DNA of 64,000 bases from Hyphomicrobiales bacterium (GTDB lineage: Bacteria > Pseudomonadota > Alphaproteobacteria > Rhizobiales > Rhizobiaceae): the NCBI GenBank assembly GCA_900471515.1, contig UCFC01000015.1, positions 297,018 to 361,017 on the forward strand, in the 5' to 3' direction. Position 1 is the first letter of the stretch. Each line of letters starts with the position of its first letter. Below are positions 18,919 through 28,075 of this stretch, in pieces. A program made the position numbers and the translations under genes. The notes beneath the pieces were generated by a model. That model was not told where the DNA came from, made no database searches, and was given only the letters and a program-made list of their open reading frames with translations.

Positions 18919-20358
18919 ATGTCCGACGCCATTTCGTTTCTCGCTCCGCGCCCCGAAGTCCTTGCCCGCCGCAAGGAAATCGTCGCCGATCTCGTCGATC
19001 TCCTGCCGCCCGAATGCCTGATCCACGAAGCGCGCGAACTCGTGCCGTTCGAGACCGATGCCTTCGTTTCCTACCGCCGCCTGCCGCTCGCCGTCGCTTT
19101 GCCGCGCTCGACGGCGGAAGTGGCGACGGTGATGAAATACTGTCATCGCTACGGCATCCCGGTCGTCCCGCGCGGCGCCGGCACCTCGCTTTCCGGCGGC
19201 GCGATCCCGCAGGAAGATGCCGTCGTGCTCGGCCTGTCGAAGATGAACCGCATCCTGGATATCGATTTCGCCAATCGCTGCGCCACCGTCCAGGCGGGTG
19301 TGACCAATCTCAATATTTCCGAAGCCGTCTCGGCGGACGGTTTCTTCTATGCGCCCGATCCGAGTTCACAGCTTGCCTGCACGATCGGCGGCAATATCGG
19401 CATGAATTCCGGTGGTGCCCACTGTCTGAAATATGGCGTGACGACCAACAACCTGCTCGGCGTCAAGATGGTGCTGACCGACGGCACCGTCGTTGAGCTC
19501 GGCGGCAAGGCGCTCGATGCGGCCGGCTACGATCTGCTCGGCCTCGTCTGCGGCCATGAGGGCCAGCTCGGCATCGTCACCGAAGCGACGGTGCGCCTGA
19601 TCGCCAAGCCGGAGGGCGCCCGTCCCGTGCTGTTCGGTTTCGAAAGCTCGGAAGAGGCCGGCCGCTGTGTCGCCGATGTCATTGCCGCCGGCATCATCCC
19701 GGTTGCCATCGAATTCATGGACAAGCCGGCAATCGAAATCTGCGAGGCCTTTGCCCATGCCGGCTATCCGCTCGATGTCGGGGCGCTGCTGATCGTCGAG
19801 GTCGAGGGATCGGAAACGGAAATGGACGACATGCTGAAAAGCATCGTCGATATCGCCCGCAAACACGGCGTCAAGACGGTGCGCGAATGCCAGTCGGCAA
19901 CCGAAGCGGCGTTGATCTGGAAGGGCCGCAAATCCGCCTTCGGCGCCACCGGCCGCATTGCCGACTATATCTGCATGGACGGCACGGTGCCGCTGAGCCA
20001 GCTGTCCTTCGTGCTGCAGCGGACCTCTGAGATCGTCGCAAGCTACGGCCTGCGCGTCGCCAATGTCTTCCACGCCGGCGACGGCAACATGCATCCCTTG
20101 ATCCTCTTCAATGCCAACGATCCCAAAGACGCGGCAAGGGCGGAAGCGGCCGGCAACGATATCCTCAAGCTCTGCGTCGATGCCGGCGGCTGCCTGACCG
20201 GCGAGCACGGCGTCGGCATCGAAAAACGGGACCTGATGCGCCACCAGTATTCCGAGGCCGATCTTGCCCAGCAGATGGCCGCCAGATCCGCCTTCGATCC
20301 GCAATGGCTGCTGAACCCGTCCAAGGTCTTCCCGCTCGAGGGGCGTTCGGCTGCATGA
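18919..20358 (+). CDS. glcD: Glycolate oxidase subunit GlcD (FAD-linked)
   Basis: FAD-binding catalytic subunit of membrane-associated glycolate dehydrogenase, oxidising glycolate to glyoxylate. 479 residues from the ATG at 18919, which follows GAGGGA. The FAD-binding type 4 (PP-loop) domain is clear: LPRSTAEVATVMKYCHRYGI, VPRGAGTSLSGGAIPQED, CTIGGNIGMNSGGAHCLKYG and GHEGQLGIVTEATVRL. The C-terminal domain shows NVFHAGDGNMHPLILF and the ending GEHGVGIEKRDLM. Its stop overlaps the glcE start (ATGA), so it is the first gene of the glcDEF operon. Confidence 0.96.
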   Translation: MSDAISFLAPRPEVLARRKEIVADLVDLLPPECLIHEARELVPFETDAFVSYRRLPLAVALPRSTAEVATVMKYCHRYGIPVVPRGAGTSLSGGAIPQEDAVVLGLSKMNRILDIDFANRCATVQAGVTNLNISEAVSADGFFYAPDPSSQLACTIGGNIGMNSGGAHCLKYGVTTNNLLGVKMVLTDGTVVELGGKALDAAGYDLLGLVCGHEGQLGIVTEATVRLIAKPEGARPVLFGFESSEEAGRCVADVIAAGIIPVAIEFMDKPAIEICEAFAHAGYPLDVGALLIVEVEGSETEMDDMLKSIVDIARKHGVKTVRECQSATEAALIWKGRKSAFGATGRIADYICMDGTVPLSQLSFVLQRTSEIVASYGLRVANVFHAGDGNMHPLILFNANDPKDAARAEAAGNDILKLCVDAGGCLTGEHGVGIEKRDLMRHQYSEADLAQQMAARSAFDPQWLLNPSKVFPLEGRSAA

Positions 20359-21560
20359 TCGATCTGGTGCCGGCAAGCGAAGAGGAGGCCGCGGTGCTGG
20401 TCCGCGCCTATGCCGATCAGGGCCGTCCGCTCGCGATCTGCGGCGGCGATACGCGCTCCGGTTTCGGCAATGTCGTCAAGGCGGACGATCGCCTGCGCTC
20501 GACCGGCCTCACCGGCATCGTCGCCTACAATCCCGGCGAGATGGTGATGACCGCAAGGGCGGGCACGCCGCTGGCCGAGGTCGAGGCCGCCCTTGCCGAA
20601 AACGGTCAGATGCTCGCCTTCGAGCCCATGGATCATCGCGCGCTCATGGGGACTGCCGGCGAGCCGACGATCGGCGGCGTCTTTGCGGCCAATATCTCCG
20701 GCCCGCGCCGTTTCGTTGCGGGGGCTGCGCGCGACAGCCTGCTTGGCATCCGTTTCGTCAACGGCAGGGGCGAGATCGTCAAGGCCGGCGGCCGGGTGAT
20801 GAAGAATGTCACCGGCCTCGATCTGGTGAAGCTGCTTGCCGGTTCGCATGGCACGCTCGGCTTCCTGACGGAGGTGACGTTCCGCGTGCCGCCGCGCCCC
20901 AAGACCGAGGAAACCGTCGTCATCTCCGGCCTCAACGATGCCGAGGCCGCACATGCGATGGCGGCGGCCATGGCTCTGCCGGTGGAAGTGTCGGGTGCCG
21001 CGCATCTGCCTTTGACCGTCACCTGGAAATTCCTTTCCGGCAGACTGCCGGAGGGCGAGGCAACGGTGCTGCGCATCGAGGGCCTGCCCGGCTCGGTGGA
21101 ATCGCGGGCAGCCAAGCTTCTGTCGGCCATGGCGCCCTTCGGGCAGGCCGTGAGGCTCGATCCGGCGGCAAGCCGCCAGCTCTGGCGGGAAATCCGCGAC
21201 GTCGCACCCTATGCCGACGCAACCGCGCGCCCTGTCTGGCGCGTTTCGGTGGCGCCCGCCATCGGCCACCAGCTGGTGGCAGCGCTGAGGCTCGAAGCCG
21301 GTGTCGACGCCTTCTACGACTGGCAGGGCGGCCTCGTCTGGATGCGCATGGAAGCCGATCCCGAGGCCGATCTCGTCCGCCGTTTCGTCAAGGCGCTCGG
21401 CGGCGGCCATGCGACGCTGATGCGTGCGCCGGCTGCGGCGAGGGCGGCGATATCGGCGTTCCACCCGGAGGAGGAGGCGGTTGCCTTGCTGTCGCGCCGG
21501 GTGAAGGAAAAATTCGATCCGGCAGGGATCTTCAATCCCGGGAAGATGGCGGGATACTGA
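20355..21560 (+). CDS. glcE: Glycolate oxidase subunit GlcE (FAD-binding)
   Basis: Second flavin-domain subunit of glycolate dehydrogenase, 401 residues. The ATG at 20355 overlaps the glcD stop. The FAD-binding region is degenerate relative to GlcD but recognisable: LAICGGDTRSGFGN, IVAYNPGEMVMTARAGTPLA, IGGVFAANISGPRRFVAGAA and NVTGLDLVKLLAGSHGTLG. The C-terminal segment FDPAGIFNPGKMAGY is the conserved end of this family. glcF starts 1 base after its stop. Confidence 0.95.
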   Translation: MIDLVPASEEEAAVLVRAYADQGRPLAICGGDTRSGFGNVVKADDRLRSTGLTGIVAYNPGEMVMTARAGTPLAEVEAALAENGQMLAFEPMDHRALMGTAGEPTIGGVFAANISGPRRFVAGAARDSLLGIRFVNGRGEIVKAGGRVMKNVTGLDLVKLLAGSHGTLGFLTEVTFRVPPRPKTEETVVISGLNDAEAAHAMAAAMALPVEVSGAAHLPLTVTWKFLSGRLPEGEATVLRIEGLPGSVESRAAKLLSAMAPFGQAVRLDPAASRQLWREIRDVAPYADATARPVWRVSVAPAIGHQLVAALRLEAGVDAFYDWQGGLVWMRMEADPEADLVRRFVKALGGGHATLMRAPAAARAAISAFHPEEEAVALLSRRVKEKFDPAGIFNPGKMAGY

Positions 21561-21561
21561 C

Positions 21562-22872
21562 ATGCAGACCAATTTCACGCTCGCCCAGCTGGCCGATCCG
21601 CATGTGGCCGAATCCGAGCAGATCCTGCGCAAATGCGTCCATTGCGGCTTCTGTACCGCCACCTGTCCCACCTATGTGACGCTGGGCAACGAACTCGACA
21701 GCCCGCGCGGGCGCATCTATCTCATCAAGGATATGCTGGAAAACGGCCGTGCGGCCGATGCCGAAGTGGCGACCCATATCGACCGCTGTCTGTCCTGCCT
21801 CGCCTGCACCACGACCTGTCCTTCGGGCGTCGACTACATGCATCTGGTCGATCACGCCCGGATTCATATCGAAAAGACCTATAAGCGGCCGTTGATGGAG
21901 AGGCTGACGCGCGCCATCCTGGCGGCGGTGCTGCCCTATCCCGGCCGTTTTCGCGCGGCACTCGCGCTCGCCCGTATCGGCCGTCCCGTTGCCGGCCTGA
22001 TGCGCGCCGCCGCACTGAAGCCCTTTGCCGCCATGCTGGCGCTTGCGCCCCGGAGCGTGCCCGCACCGTCGCCTTTCGCCAGGCCCGGCCGGCATGAGCC
22101 GCAGGCCGAGCGCCGCGGCCGCGTCGCCATCCTCACCGGCTGCGCCCAGCCCGTTCTCGACCCCGCCATCAACGAGGCGACGATCCGCCTTCTGACCCGC
22201 CTCGGCGTCGAAGTGGTCGTCCCCGAGGGCGAGACCTGCTGCGGCGCTCTCGTCCATCACATGGGACGCGAAGAGCAGGCACTCGCCTCCGCGCGCGCCA
22301 ATGTCGACGCCTGGACCCGCGAGATCGAGGCCGGCGGCCTCGACGCGATCATCATCACCGCGTCCGGCTGCGGCACGACGATCAAGGATTACGGCCACAT
22401 GCTGCGCCTCGATCCCGCCTATGCCGGCAAGGCGGCGCGGGTTTCGGCGCTTGCCAAGGACATTACCGAATATCTTGCCGGGCTTGACCTGCCGGCACAC
22501 ATGCCGAAAGGCATTACGGTCGCCTATCATTCGGCCTGCTCCATGCAGCACGGCCAGAAAATCACCATGGCGCCGAAGCACCTGCTCAAGGCGGCGGGCT
22601 TTACCGTGCGCGATCCGGCCGAAGGCCATCTCTGCTGTGGCTCGGCCGGCACCTACAACATCCTGCAGCCGGATATTTCCGCGGCACTGAAGGCCCGCAA
22701 GGTCAAGAATATCGAGGCGACCAAGGCCGATATTATCGCCACCGGCAACATCGGCTGTATCACCCAGATAAGGTCGGGCACAGCGACGCCGATTCTGCAC
22801 ACTGTCGAGCTCCTGGACTGGGCTTATGGTGGTGCTGTGCCTGAAAAATTAAGGGATTTGCCACTAGCCTGA
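21562..22872 (+). CDS. glcF: Glycolate oxidase iron-sulfur subunit GlcF
   Basis: 436-residue electron-transfer subunit of glycolate dehydrogenase passing electrons to the quinone pool. The N-terminal ferredoxin-like part has two 4Fe-4S motifs, CVHCGFCTATCPTY and CLSCLACTTTCPSG. The C-terminal half has two CCG domains (GETCCGALVHH and GHLCCGSAGTYN) with further Cys in ILTGCAQPVLDP, TASGCGTTIKDYG and NIGCITQI. It is the third gene of the operon with no intergenic space. The last codons near 22840 look slightly AT-richer. Confidence 0.96.
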   Translation: MQTNFTLAQLADPHVAESEQILRKCVHCGFCTATCPTYVTLGNELDSPRGRIYLIKDMLENGRAADAEVATHIDRCLSCLACTTTCPSGVDYMHLVDHARIHIEKTYKRPLMERLTRAILAAVLPYPGRFRAALALARIGRPVAGLMRAAALKPFAAMLALAPRSVPAPSPFARPGRHEPQAERRGRVAILTGCAQPVLDPAINEATIRLLTRLGVEVVVPEGETCCGALVHHMGREEQALASARANVDAWTREIEAGGLDAIIITASGCGTTIKDYGHMLRLDPAYAGKAARVSALAKDITEYLAGLDLPAHMPKGITVAYHSACSMQHGQKITMAPKHLLKAAGFTVRDPAEGHLCCGSAGTYNILQPDISAALKARKVKNIEATKADIIATGNIGCITQIRSGTATPILHTVELLDWAYGGAVPEKLRDLPLA

Positions 22873-22921
22873 GAACACCGATTCATTGGCGATTTCGGCG
22901 GCGATCTCAGGAGCTTTGGCT

Positions 22922-23362
22922 ATGTGGCGTGGATTGATGGTGCTTGCCGTATTGCTCGGCGCAGCTGGCGCGGCGCGGGCCGACGTCAGGTATTTCTGTT
23001 CTGCAGACGACAAGGATGTGCGCTTTACGCTCGAAAGCGCTTTTGAAGACGCTGGCGGCCACAAGCTGATCCATTTCCGCGGCGCGCTCATGTTCAAGGA
23101 CGCCGACAAATCCAAGAACTTCGGCAAACGGATCCTCGAATCGCAGGATCTGACGAATCGCTGGTCGCGCGACGGCGATCTGCGCCTGGAAGTCTTTGCC
23201 ACGGACGGTACCGATGCGGAAAGCGAATCCCTGGATCTCGCGGTTCTTGCCAGCCAGCACGGCAAGACTTCGTCGAATTTCGGCGGCACCTATGCCTTGC
23301 GGCTCGAAAACAAGGCCAACTTCTTCGTCGTCGAAGGCAAGGTGAGCTGCGGCACCAAATAG
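22922..23362 (+). CDS. Hypothetical exported protein
   Basis: Family not recognised. 146 residues from the ATG at 22922, which follows AGGAG. Residues 1-21 (MWRGLMVLAVLLGAAGAARA) form a Sec signal peptide with an ARA-D cleavage site. The mature part has two Cys (VRYFCSADD near its start and KVSCGTK at its end), likely to form a disulfide, and alternating polar and hydrophobic residues suggesting beta strands. It lies 49 bases after glcF in the same direction, so readthrough is possible but no functional link is visible. Confidence 0.75.
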   Translation: MWRGLMVLAVLLGAAGAARADVRYFCSADDKDVRFTLESAFEDAGGHKLIHFRGALMFKDADKSKNFGKRILESQDLTNRWSRDGDLRLEVFATDGTDAESESLDLAVLASQHGKTSSNFGGTYALRLENKANFFVVEGKVSCGTK

Positions 23363-23436
23363 CCCCGCAAGATCATCTCATTGTTCCGCGCAAGTCCGGC
23401 AAAATCGCCAGGCGCCTTTGCGGCTCTTGCCCCGGA

Positions 23437-24117
23437 TTACCAGTGGTAGGAAATACCGACATTGACCGCGTTGGTGACGATATTCGTCTTCAGGCGGTCG
23501 CCGCTGTCGATCGGAACGTCGACGCGCGAATAGGTGCCCTTGTATTCCACGAAGGTCGACCAGTTGTCGGTAACGCGGAAATCGACGCCGGCCTGCGCCT
23601 GGAAGGTCACGCCGCCGAATTCGTAGTCGAAGGTCGTACCCTGAGGACGGGTGACTTCGACATGCGGGATGTTCACGCCGACGCCGGCGCCGAGATAGGG
23701 GGTCCAGCGGCGGGCCGGGTCCTTGAAGCGGTAGAGGCCGTTGACGGTCAGAAGGTTCAGGCCGTCGGTGAATTCGAAATGCGTCCAGCCGGGCGTGCGC
23801 GCCATGGTATCGTCGTCGGCATAGACCTTGTCATGCGTGTAGTCGACCGACACGCCCCAGTTCGGCAGGTTGAAGTCGCCCAGCCACCAGGTAACACGAC
23901 CGCCGTAATAGGGCGGGCTGCCGAAGGATTTTCCCTCCCAGCCGGCGCTGAACGAAGTGCCGTCGGACACGTCGACATGGCTGTGCGGCGCCGTCTGGTA
24001 GCCGCCGTAAATGGAAAATTCCAGATCCTCGGCCGAAGCCGTGCCAGCCACCGAAGCCAGGGCGGAAAACGCTACGCCCGCCAGAAGCAAGGTGGAACGA
24101 CGCAATCTATATGCCAT
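23437..24117 (-). CDS. Outer-membrane beta-barrel protein, possibly LpxQ-like lipid A oxidase
   Basis: 226 residues with a Sec signal (MAYRLRRSTLLLAGVAFSAL to ASAED). The mature part alternates aromatic-rich beta strands and Gly/Asp turns and ends in a Trp after His (GISYHW), as in small 8- to 10-stranded outer-membrane barrels. GGYQTAPHSHVDVSDG and SAGWEGKSFGSPPYYGGRVT resemble what I recall of rhizobial LpxQ, the outer-membrane oxidase turning the proximal glucosamine of lipid A into aminogluconate (about 224 residues). That assignment needs an alignment. The safe call is a porin-family barrel. Confidence 0.75.
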   Translation of the reverse strand: MAYRLRRSTLLLAGVAFSALASVAGTASAEDLEFSIYGGYQTAPHSHVDVSDGTSFSAGWEGKSFGSPPYYGGRVTWWLGDFNLPNWGVSVDYTHDKVYADDDTMARTPGWTHFEFTDGLNLLTVNGLYRFKDPARRWTPYLGAGVGVNIPHVEVTRPQGTTFDYEFGGVTFQAQAGVDFRVTDNWSTFVEYKGTYSRVDVPIDSGDRLKTNIVTNAVNVGISYHW

Positions 24118-24191
24118 TGAATATCCCCGAAGTACCCAAAAGGTTATCAGTTCGATTCTGTGGCAGAGTTCTGTGTCACGAACTTAACAAA

Positions 24192-24216
24192 GAAAAAGGC
24201 GCAACGCGTGCGCCTT
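24192..24216 (-). terminator. Rho-independent terminator of L,D-transpeptidase gene 1
   Basis: 8-bp stem AAGGCGCA / TGCGCCTT with loop ACGCG. Read on the minus strand it is followed by a run of five T and then CTTTG. It lies 22 bases after the stop of the 24238-24909 gene. Confidence 0.8.
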
Positions 24217-24237
24217 CATTTTTGCAGGCAGTGTTGC

Positions 24238-24909
24238 TTAACCGCCGAACATGGTGCGCAGGATATCGATGCCCTTGTCCTGGAAGGCGACGTTGCCCTG
24301 CTTGTTGCCGGGACCGACGACGATGACCTTGGTGCCGACGGAGACGCGGTTGTAAAGATGCGTCACGTCGTCGTTCATCATGCGGATGCAGCCGGACGAC
24401 ATGTTGAGGCCGATCGTCCAGGGCTGGTTCGTGCCGTGAATGCGGAAGATCGTGTCGCGGCCGCCCTTGTAGAGATACATGGCGCGCGCACCCAGCGGAT
24501 TATCGGGGCCGCCGGGCTGAACCGCCGGAAGCTTGTGGCCTTCGCGGGCCTCGCGGGCGCGCATCTCCGCCGGCGGCGTCCAGCTCGGCCACTCGGCCAT
24601 GCGCCCGATCGTTACGACACCCGACCAGCCGAAGCCGTCACGCCCGACGCCGATGCCGTAGCGCGTGGCGCGGTTGTTGCCTTCCACAAGATAGAGAAAC
24701 TTGTTGTTGGTATCGACGATGATCGTGCCCGGCTTTTCGCTGGTGGCAAGGCGAACCACGCGCTTGCGGAACTGCGGCTTGATCTCGCGGGTCTGCTTGA
24801 CGCCCCGCACGGCGTCGGTTGCGGTCATGACCGGTTCGGCGTTGACAGTCACGACCGTACAGGACAGCGCAACGGCTGCCGCCGCCGCGAGCCTAAGAAA
24901 CTGCTTCAT
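24238..24909 (-). CDS. L,D-transpeptidase (YkuD family) 1
   Basis: Periplasmic cysteine transpeptidase that cross-links peptidoglycan through meso-diaminopimelate or attaches proteins to it. 223 residues with an N-terminal signal (MKQFLRLAAAAAVALSCTVV). The YkuD domain covers about residues 60-215: GTIIVDTNNKFLYLVEGNN opens it, and the catalytic motif HGTNQPWTIG followed by SSGCIRMMNDDVTHLY holds the nucleophilic Cys and its His. It lies directly before a paralogous gene on the same strand, separated by 137 bases with its own promoter space. Confidence 0.92.
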   Translation of the reverse strand: MKQFLRLAAAAAVALSCTVVTVNAEPVMTATDAVRGVKQTREIKPQFRKRVVRLATSEKPGTIIVDTNNKFLYLVEGNNRATRYGIGVGRDGFGWSGVVTIGRMAEWPSWTPPAEMRAREAREGHKLPAVQPGGPDNPLGARAMYLYKGGRDTIFRIHGTNQPWTIGLNMSSGCIRMMNDDVTHLYNRVSVGTKVIVVGPGNKQGNVAFQDKGIDILRTMFGG

Positions 24910-25046
24910 TTTCTATACCCTCTCCTTCAGGATCGCGTAGAGGCTAGTCAAATCGGTTTGAATTTCAAGTCGGAGAGGCGCGGGATACGATTTTTTGTAG
25001 CGCGGCGGGCCGCTGTTCTTGCCGCCCGCTGCCCATTATTTGCTCT

Positions 25047-25799
25047 TTACATCACGATGACGCGCGTGCCGACGTTGACGCGATCGTAAAGATCGACAAC
25101 ATCCTCGTTGCGCATGCGGATACAGCCGGAGGAGACGGCGCTGCCGATCGTCCAGGGCGCGTTGGTGCCGTGAATGCGGTAGAGGGTCGAGCCGAGATAC
25201 ATGGCGCGCGCGCCAAGCGGGTTCTCGGGGCCGCCATCCATGCGGGCCGGCAGGTAATGGCCCTTGGCGGCTTCGCGGCTCACCATGTCCGAGGGCGGTG
25301 TCCAGTCCGGCCATTCCGCCTTGCGGGTGATCTTGTGGGCGCCTGCCCATTCGAAGCCGGGCTTGCCGACGCCGACGCCATAACGACGAGCCTTGCCGCC
25401 ATCCATGACGAGATAGAGGAAGCGGTTATTGGTATCGATGACGATGGTGCCGGCTTTTTCCTTCGTGTCGTAATCGACGACCTGCGGCAGGAACTGCGGC
25501 TCGATCCGCCCGCGGATGACCGGAATGCCGGGCCGGACGGCCGACACGGTCTGCGGCACCGGCTGCGGCGCGCGCTGGATGATCGTGCGGCGTTGCTGGA
25601 AGAGGCCGCGCTGCCGCACGACGACCGGCCGCTGATAGACGACCGGACGGACCGGGCCGCCGCCGAGCTGGTTGATCCAGGGCGCGGTCAGGTCCGGGCT
25701 CAGCACCACGGGCGGGCGGGAGGCATATCGGTCGTCTGCAAGGGCGGCCGTGGAGATAATGCCGAGCATGGCTGCGGCAAGGACAAGGGGTTTCATCAT
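25047..25799 (-). CDS. L,D-transpeptidase (YkuD family) 2
   Basis: Paralogue of the neighbouring gene, 250 residues. Signal peptide MMKPLVLAAAMLGIISTAAL. An extra Pro/Arg/Gln-rich linker (about residues 40-95, including RQRGLFQQRRTIIQRAPQP) precedes the YkuD domain, which contains GTIVIDTNNRFLYLVMDGG, GVGKPGFEWAG and the catalytic HGTNAPWTIGSAVSSGCIRM. The basic linker may bind the cell wall or another envelope polymer. Tandem arrangement indicates local duplication. Rhizobiales use many L,D-transpeptidases in polar growth, so the pair may be differently regulated. Confidence 0.92.
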   Translation of the reverse strand: MMKPLVLAAAMLGIISTAALADDRYASRPPVVLSPDLTAPWINQLGGGPVRPVVYQRPVVVRQRGLFQQRRTIIQRAPQPVPQTVSAVRPGIPVIRGRIEPQFLPQVVDYDTKEKAGTIVIDTNNRFLYLVMDGGKARRYGVGVGKPGFEWAGAHKITRKAEWPDWTPPSDMVSREAAKGHYLPARMDGGPENPLGARAMYLGSTLYRIHGTNAPWTIGSAVSSGCIRMRNEDVVDLYDRVNVGTRVIVM

Positions 25800-26009
25800 C
25801 GGACGAACTCTCTACAAATGACCGAAAATGTGCTGGCGGAATTGTCCGCCTGCGGTCATGCTGCCACCGCGCCCGCCAGCGAATGGTAAATGCGGATTCA
25901 TTAAAAGACGAAGCGCCGGATAAACTTTTCGTCAGGGTTATCGTTCGGTTTGGAAAGAAGGTTTGCAAATGGTAAAGCCGGCTTTGCAGGCAGGAAACGA
26001 GAAGAAAAC

Positions 26010-26639
26010 ATGAGCGAAACCGGCATAGTGACAGGCGAAGACGGCAGGAAGCGCTGCCACTGGCATGCGAATCTGCCCGACTATCTGCGCTACCACGATG
26101 AGGAATGGGGCCGGCCCGTCACCGACGATATCAGGCTCTTCGAGAAGATCTGCCTCGAGGGCTTCCAGTCCGGTCTGTCCTGGCTGACCATCCTGCGCAA
26201 GCGCGAGAATTTCCGCGCCGCTTTCGCCGGCTTCGATTTCGAGAAGGTGGCGCGCTTCGGCGAGGAGGATATCGCCCGGTGCCTGGCCGATGCCGGCATC
26301 ATCCGCCATCGCGGCAAGATCGTTTCGACCATCAACAATGCGCGCCGCGCGATCGACCTCAGACATGAATTCGGCTCGCTCGCGCGCTATTTCTGGAGCT
26401 ACGAGCCGCGTGCCGAGGAGCGGCCGGCAATTGTCGACCGCGAGCATATCCTCGCCAATCCGACGACGGCGACCTCGGTCAGGATTTCCAAGGATTTGAA
26501 GAAGCGCGGCTGGACCTTTGTCGGACCGACCACAATTTACGCTTTCATGCAGGCTATGGGTCTCGTCAACGATCATCTCGAAGGTTGCTTTTGCCGCGCG
26601 GAAGTGGAGGCGATGCGCGCTGCATTGGTGCGCCCATGA
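26010..26639 (+). CDS. tag: DNA-3-methyladenine glycosylase I
   Basis: Base-excision repair enzyme removing 3-methyladenine from alkylated DNA. 209 residues from the ATG at 26010; an in-frame ATG 20 codons upstream is less likely. Tag hallmarks are KRCHWHANLPDYLRYHDEEW (first zinc ligand Cys and adenine pocket), EKICLEGFQSGLSWLTIL (key Glu and Trp), the helix-hairpin-helix region around ARCLADAGIIRHRGKI, and NDHLEGCFCR (remaining zinc ligands His and Cys). It overlaps the next gene by 4 bases (ATGA). Confidence 0.95.
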   Translation: MSETGIVTGEDGRKRCHWHANLPDYLRYHDEEWGRPVTDDIRLFEKICLEGFQSGLSWLTILRKRENFRAAFAGFDFEKVARFGEEDIARCLADAGIIRHRGKIVSTINNARRAIDLRHEFGSLARYFWSYEPRAEERPAIVDREHILANPTTATSVRISKDLKKRGWTFVGPTTIYAFMQAMGLVNDHLEGCFCRAEVEAMRAALVRP

Positions 26640-27121
26640 AACCTGTTCTTGCCCTTGCCGCGGCACTTTTCCTTTCCGCTTCCGCCGCCCTGGCGCAGAC
26701 GCCGCAGCTCGATCCCGGCGAGAAGCTGGAAAAGCTGCAGTTTCCGGCCGTCACCATGCAGCTGAAGGGCTGGACCAAGTTCGGCAACAGCCATGTCTAT
26801 ACGCTGCCGGTCCGCACCGGCCAGCATGTCAGGATCAGTTTCGAGACCAAGAGCAAATTTGCTTTCCTGGCGATCTTCGACCTGTCGAAGCCGGATGACG
26901 AGGCCTTTTTCGGCACGGACGAGGATGGCGCCAGCTACGAGACGACGGTCAAGGAAAATGCCACCTGGCTGCTGCGTCCCTATTATTCCAAGGTTTCCCC
27001 GCGCCGCGGGCTGGGCGCGCCCTACAGCATTTTGATCGAGCCGCTTGCCGCCGCGCCCCAGCCGTCACAGCCCGCCCCCGAGCAACAGGAGCGGCCGTCG
27101 CTCTTTCCGAAGAGGCAGTAG
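26636..27121 (+). CDS. Hypothetical exported protein downstream of tag
   Basis: Family not recognised. 161 residues, with start codon overlapping the tag stop, so translationally coupled. Residues 1-20 (MKPVLALAAALFLSASAALA) are a signal peptide cleaved before QTPQLDPG. The mature domain (YTLPVRTGQHVRISFETKSK, FLAIFDLSKPDDEAFFGTDE, ATWLLRPYYSKVSPRRG) looks like a beta-sandwich of the pre-peptidase C-terminal or jelly-roll kind. The tail is Pro/Gln-rich. No reason for coupling to DNA repair is visible. Confidence 0.75.
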   Translation: MKPVLALAAALFLSASAALAQTPQLDPGEKLEKLQFPAVTMQLKGWTKFGNSHVYTLPVRTGQHVRISFETKSKFAFLAIFDLSKPDDEAFFGTDEDGASYETTVKENATWLLRPYYSKVSPRRGLGAPYSILIEPLAAAPQPSQPAPEQQERPSLFPKRQ

Positions 27122-27129
27122 CGCAAGAC

Positions 27130-27834
27130 CTATTCCAGCGTGTCGATCAATCCGCGCAATTCACCGAGATGGCCGATCTTGCGGAAGCGCGGCGCCTCCT
27201 TCGGTTCCTCGACGCGTTCCAGCACCCAGGTCAGTTCGTGCGGCACGAAGACGCCGTAACTGCCGGCGGCGATGGCCGGCACGATATCGGATTTCAGCGA
27301 ATTGCCGACCATCATCGCCCGTTCCGGCCCGTCCCCCACTTTGGAGAAGATGCGCCGGTAGGTGACGGCCGTCTTGTCCGAAACGATCTCCACCGCATCG
27401 AAATAATCGCCGAGCCCGGATTGGGCGAGCTTGCGCTCCTGGTCGAAAAGGTCGCCCTTGGTAATCAGCACCAGCAGATATTTCCCCGCCAGCGTCTCCA
27501 GCGTATCGCGCACATGCGGCAGCGTCTCGACCGGATGGGACAGAAGGTCGCGTCCGGTATCGAGGATCTTGGCGATCACGCTCGACGGCACCTTGCCCTC
27601 GGTGATTTCGATCGCCGTCTCGATCATCGACAGGGTGAAACCCTTGATGCCGAATCCGTAATGGGCGAGGTTGCGCCTTTCCGCTTCGAGAAGCCGCTCG
27701 GAAATCGTGGCGCTCTCGGCAAAATCGGCAAGAAGCCTGCGGAAATGCTCTTCTGTCAGCCGGTAATAATGTTCGTTCTGCCAGAGTGTGTCATCGGCGT
27801 CGAAGCCGATCGTCGTCAATGGTCGGGCGGTCAT
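27130..27834 (-). CDS. HAD family hydrolase
   Basis: 234-residue haloacid-dehalogenase-like phosphatase. Motif I GFDADDTLWQNE (nucleophile and acid Asp), motif II VLITKGDLFDQE, motif III Lys in SDKTAVTYRRIF and motif IV MMVGNSLKSDIVPAIAAGS are all present. A helical C1 cap lies at about 20-90. The AAGSYGVFVPHELTW stretch near the C-terminus is typical of the YjjG/FMN-phosphatase-like group. The substrate is unknown. It is convergent with the tag operon (8-base gap) and divergent from the aldo/keto reductase gene across 241 bases. Confidence 0.9.
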   Translation of the reverse strand: MTARPLTTIGFDADDTLWQNEHYYRLTEEHFRRLLADFAESATISERLLEAERRNLAHYGFGIKGFTLSMIETAIEITEGKVPSSVIAKILDTGRDLLSHPVETLPHVRDTLETLAGKYLLVLITKGDLFDQERKLAQSGLGDYFDAVEIVSDKTAVTYRRIFSKVGDGPERAMMVGNSLKSDIVPAIAAGSYGVFVPHELTWVLERVEEPKEAPRFRKIGHLGELRGLIDTLE

Positions 27835-28075
27835 ATGCGCACCTTTATAAATATGAGAGGCAATCTATTCCCGGCCTGTGTCGAGACAAGGGCGTTGCCG
27901 CGGGTCGCGACGGATCGGCGTTCCGTTGAAAAACGCGAGGCGGCGACCTACATGAGAGGTGCCTCACCTTGCAGCCAGCCCCGGCTGTGCCTGTCACGCG
28001 CAGGCCAATAATCAAAAAATAGAGTTCAGCAGTCCGCAAGCCCCTATTGCGGCAGACACAAGGGAATTTCTCGAC

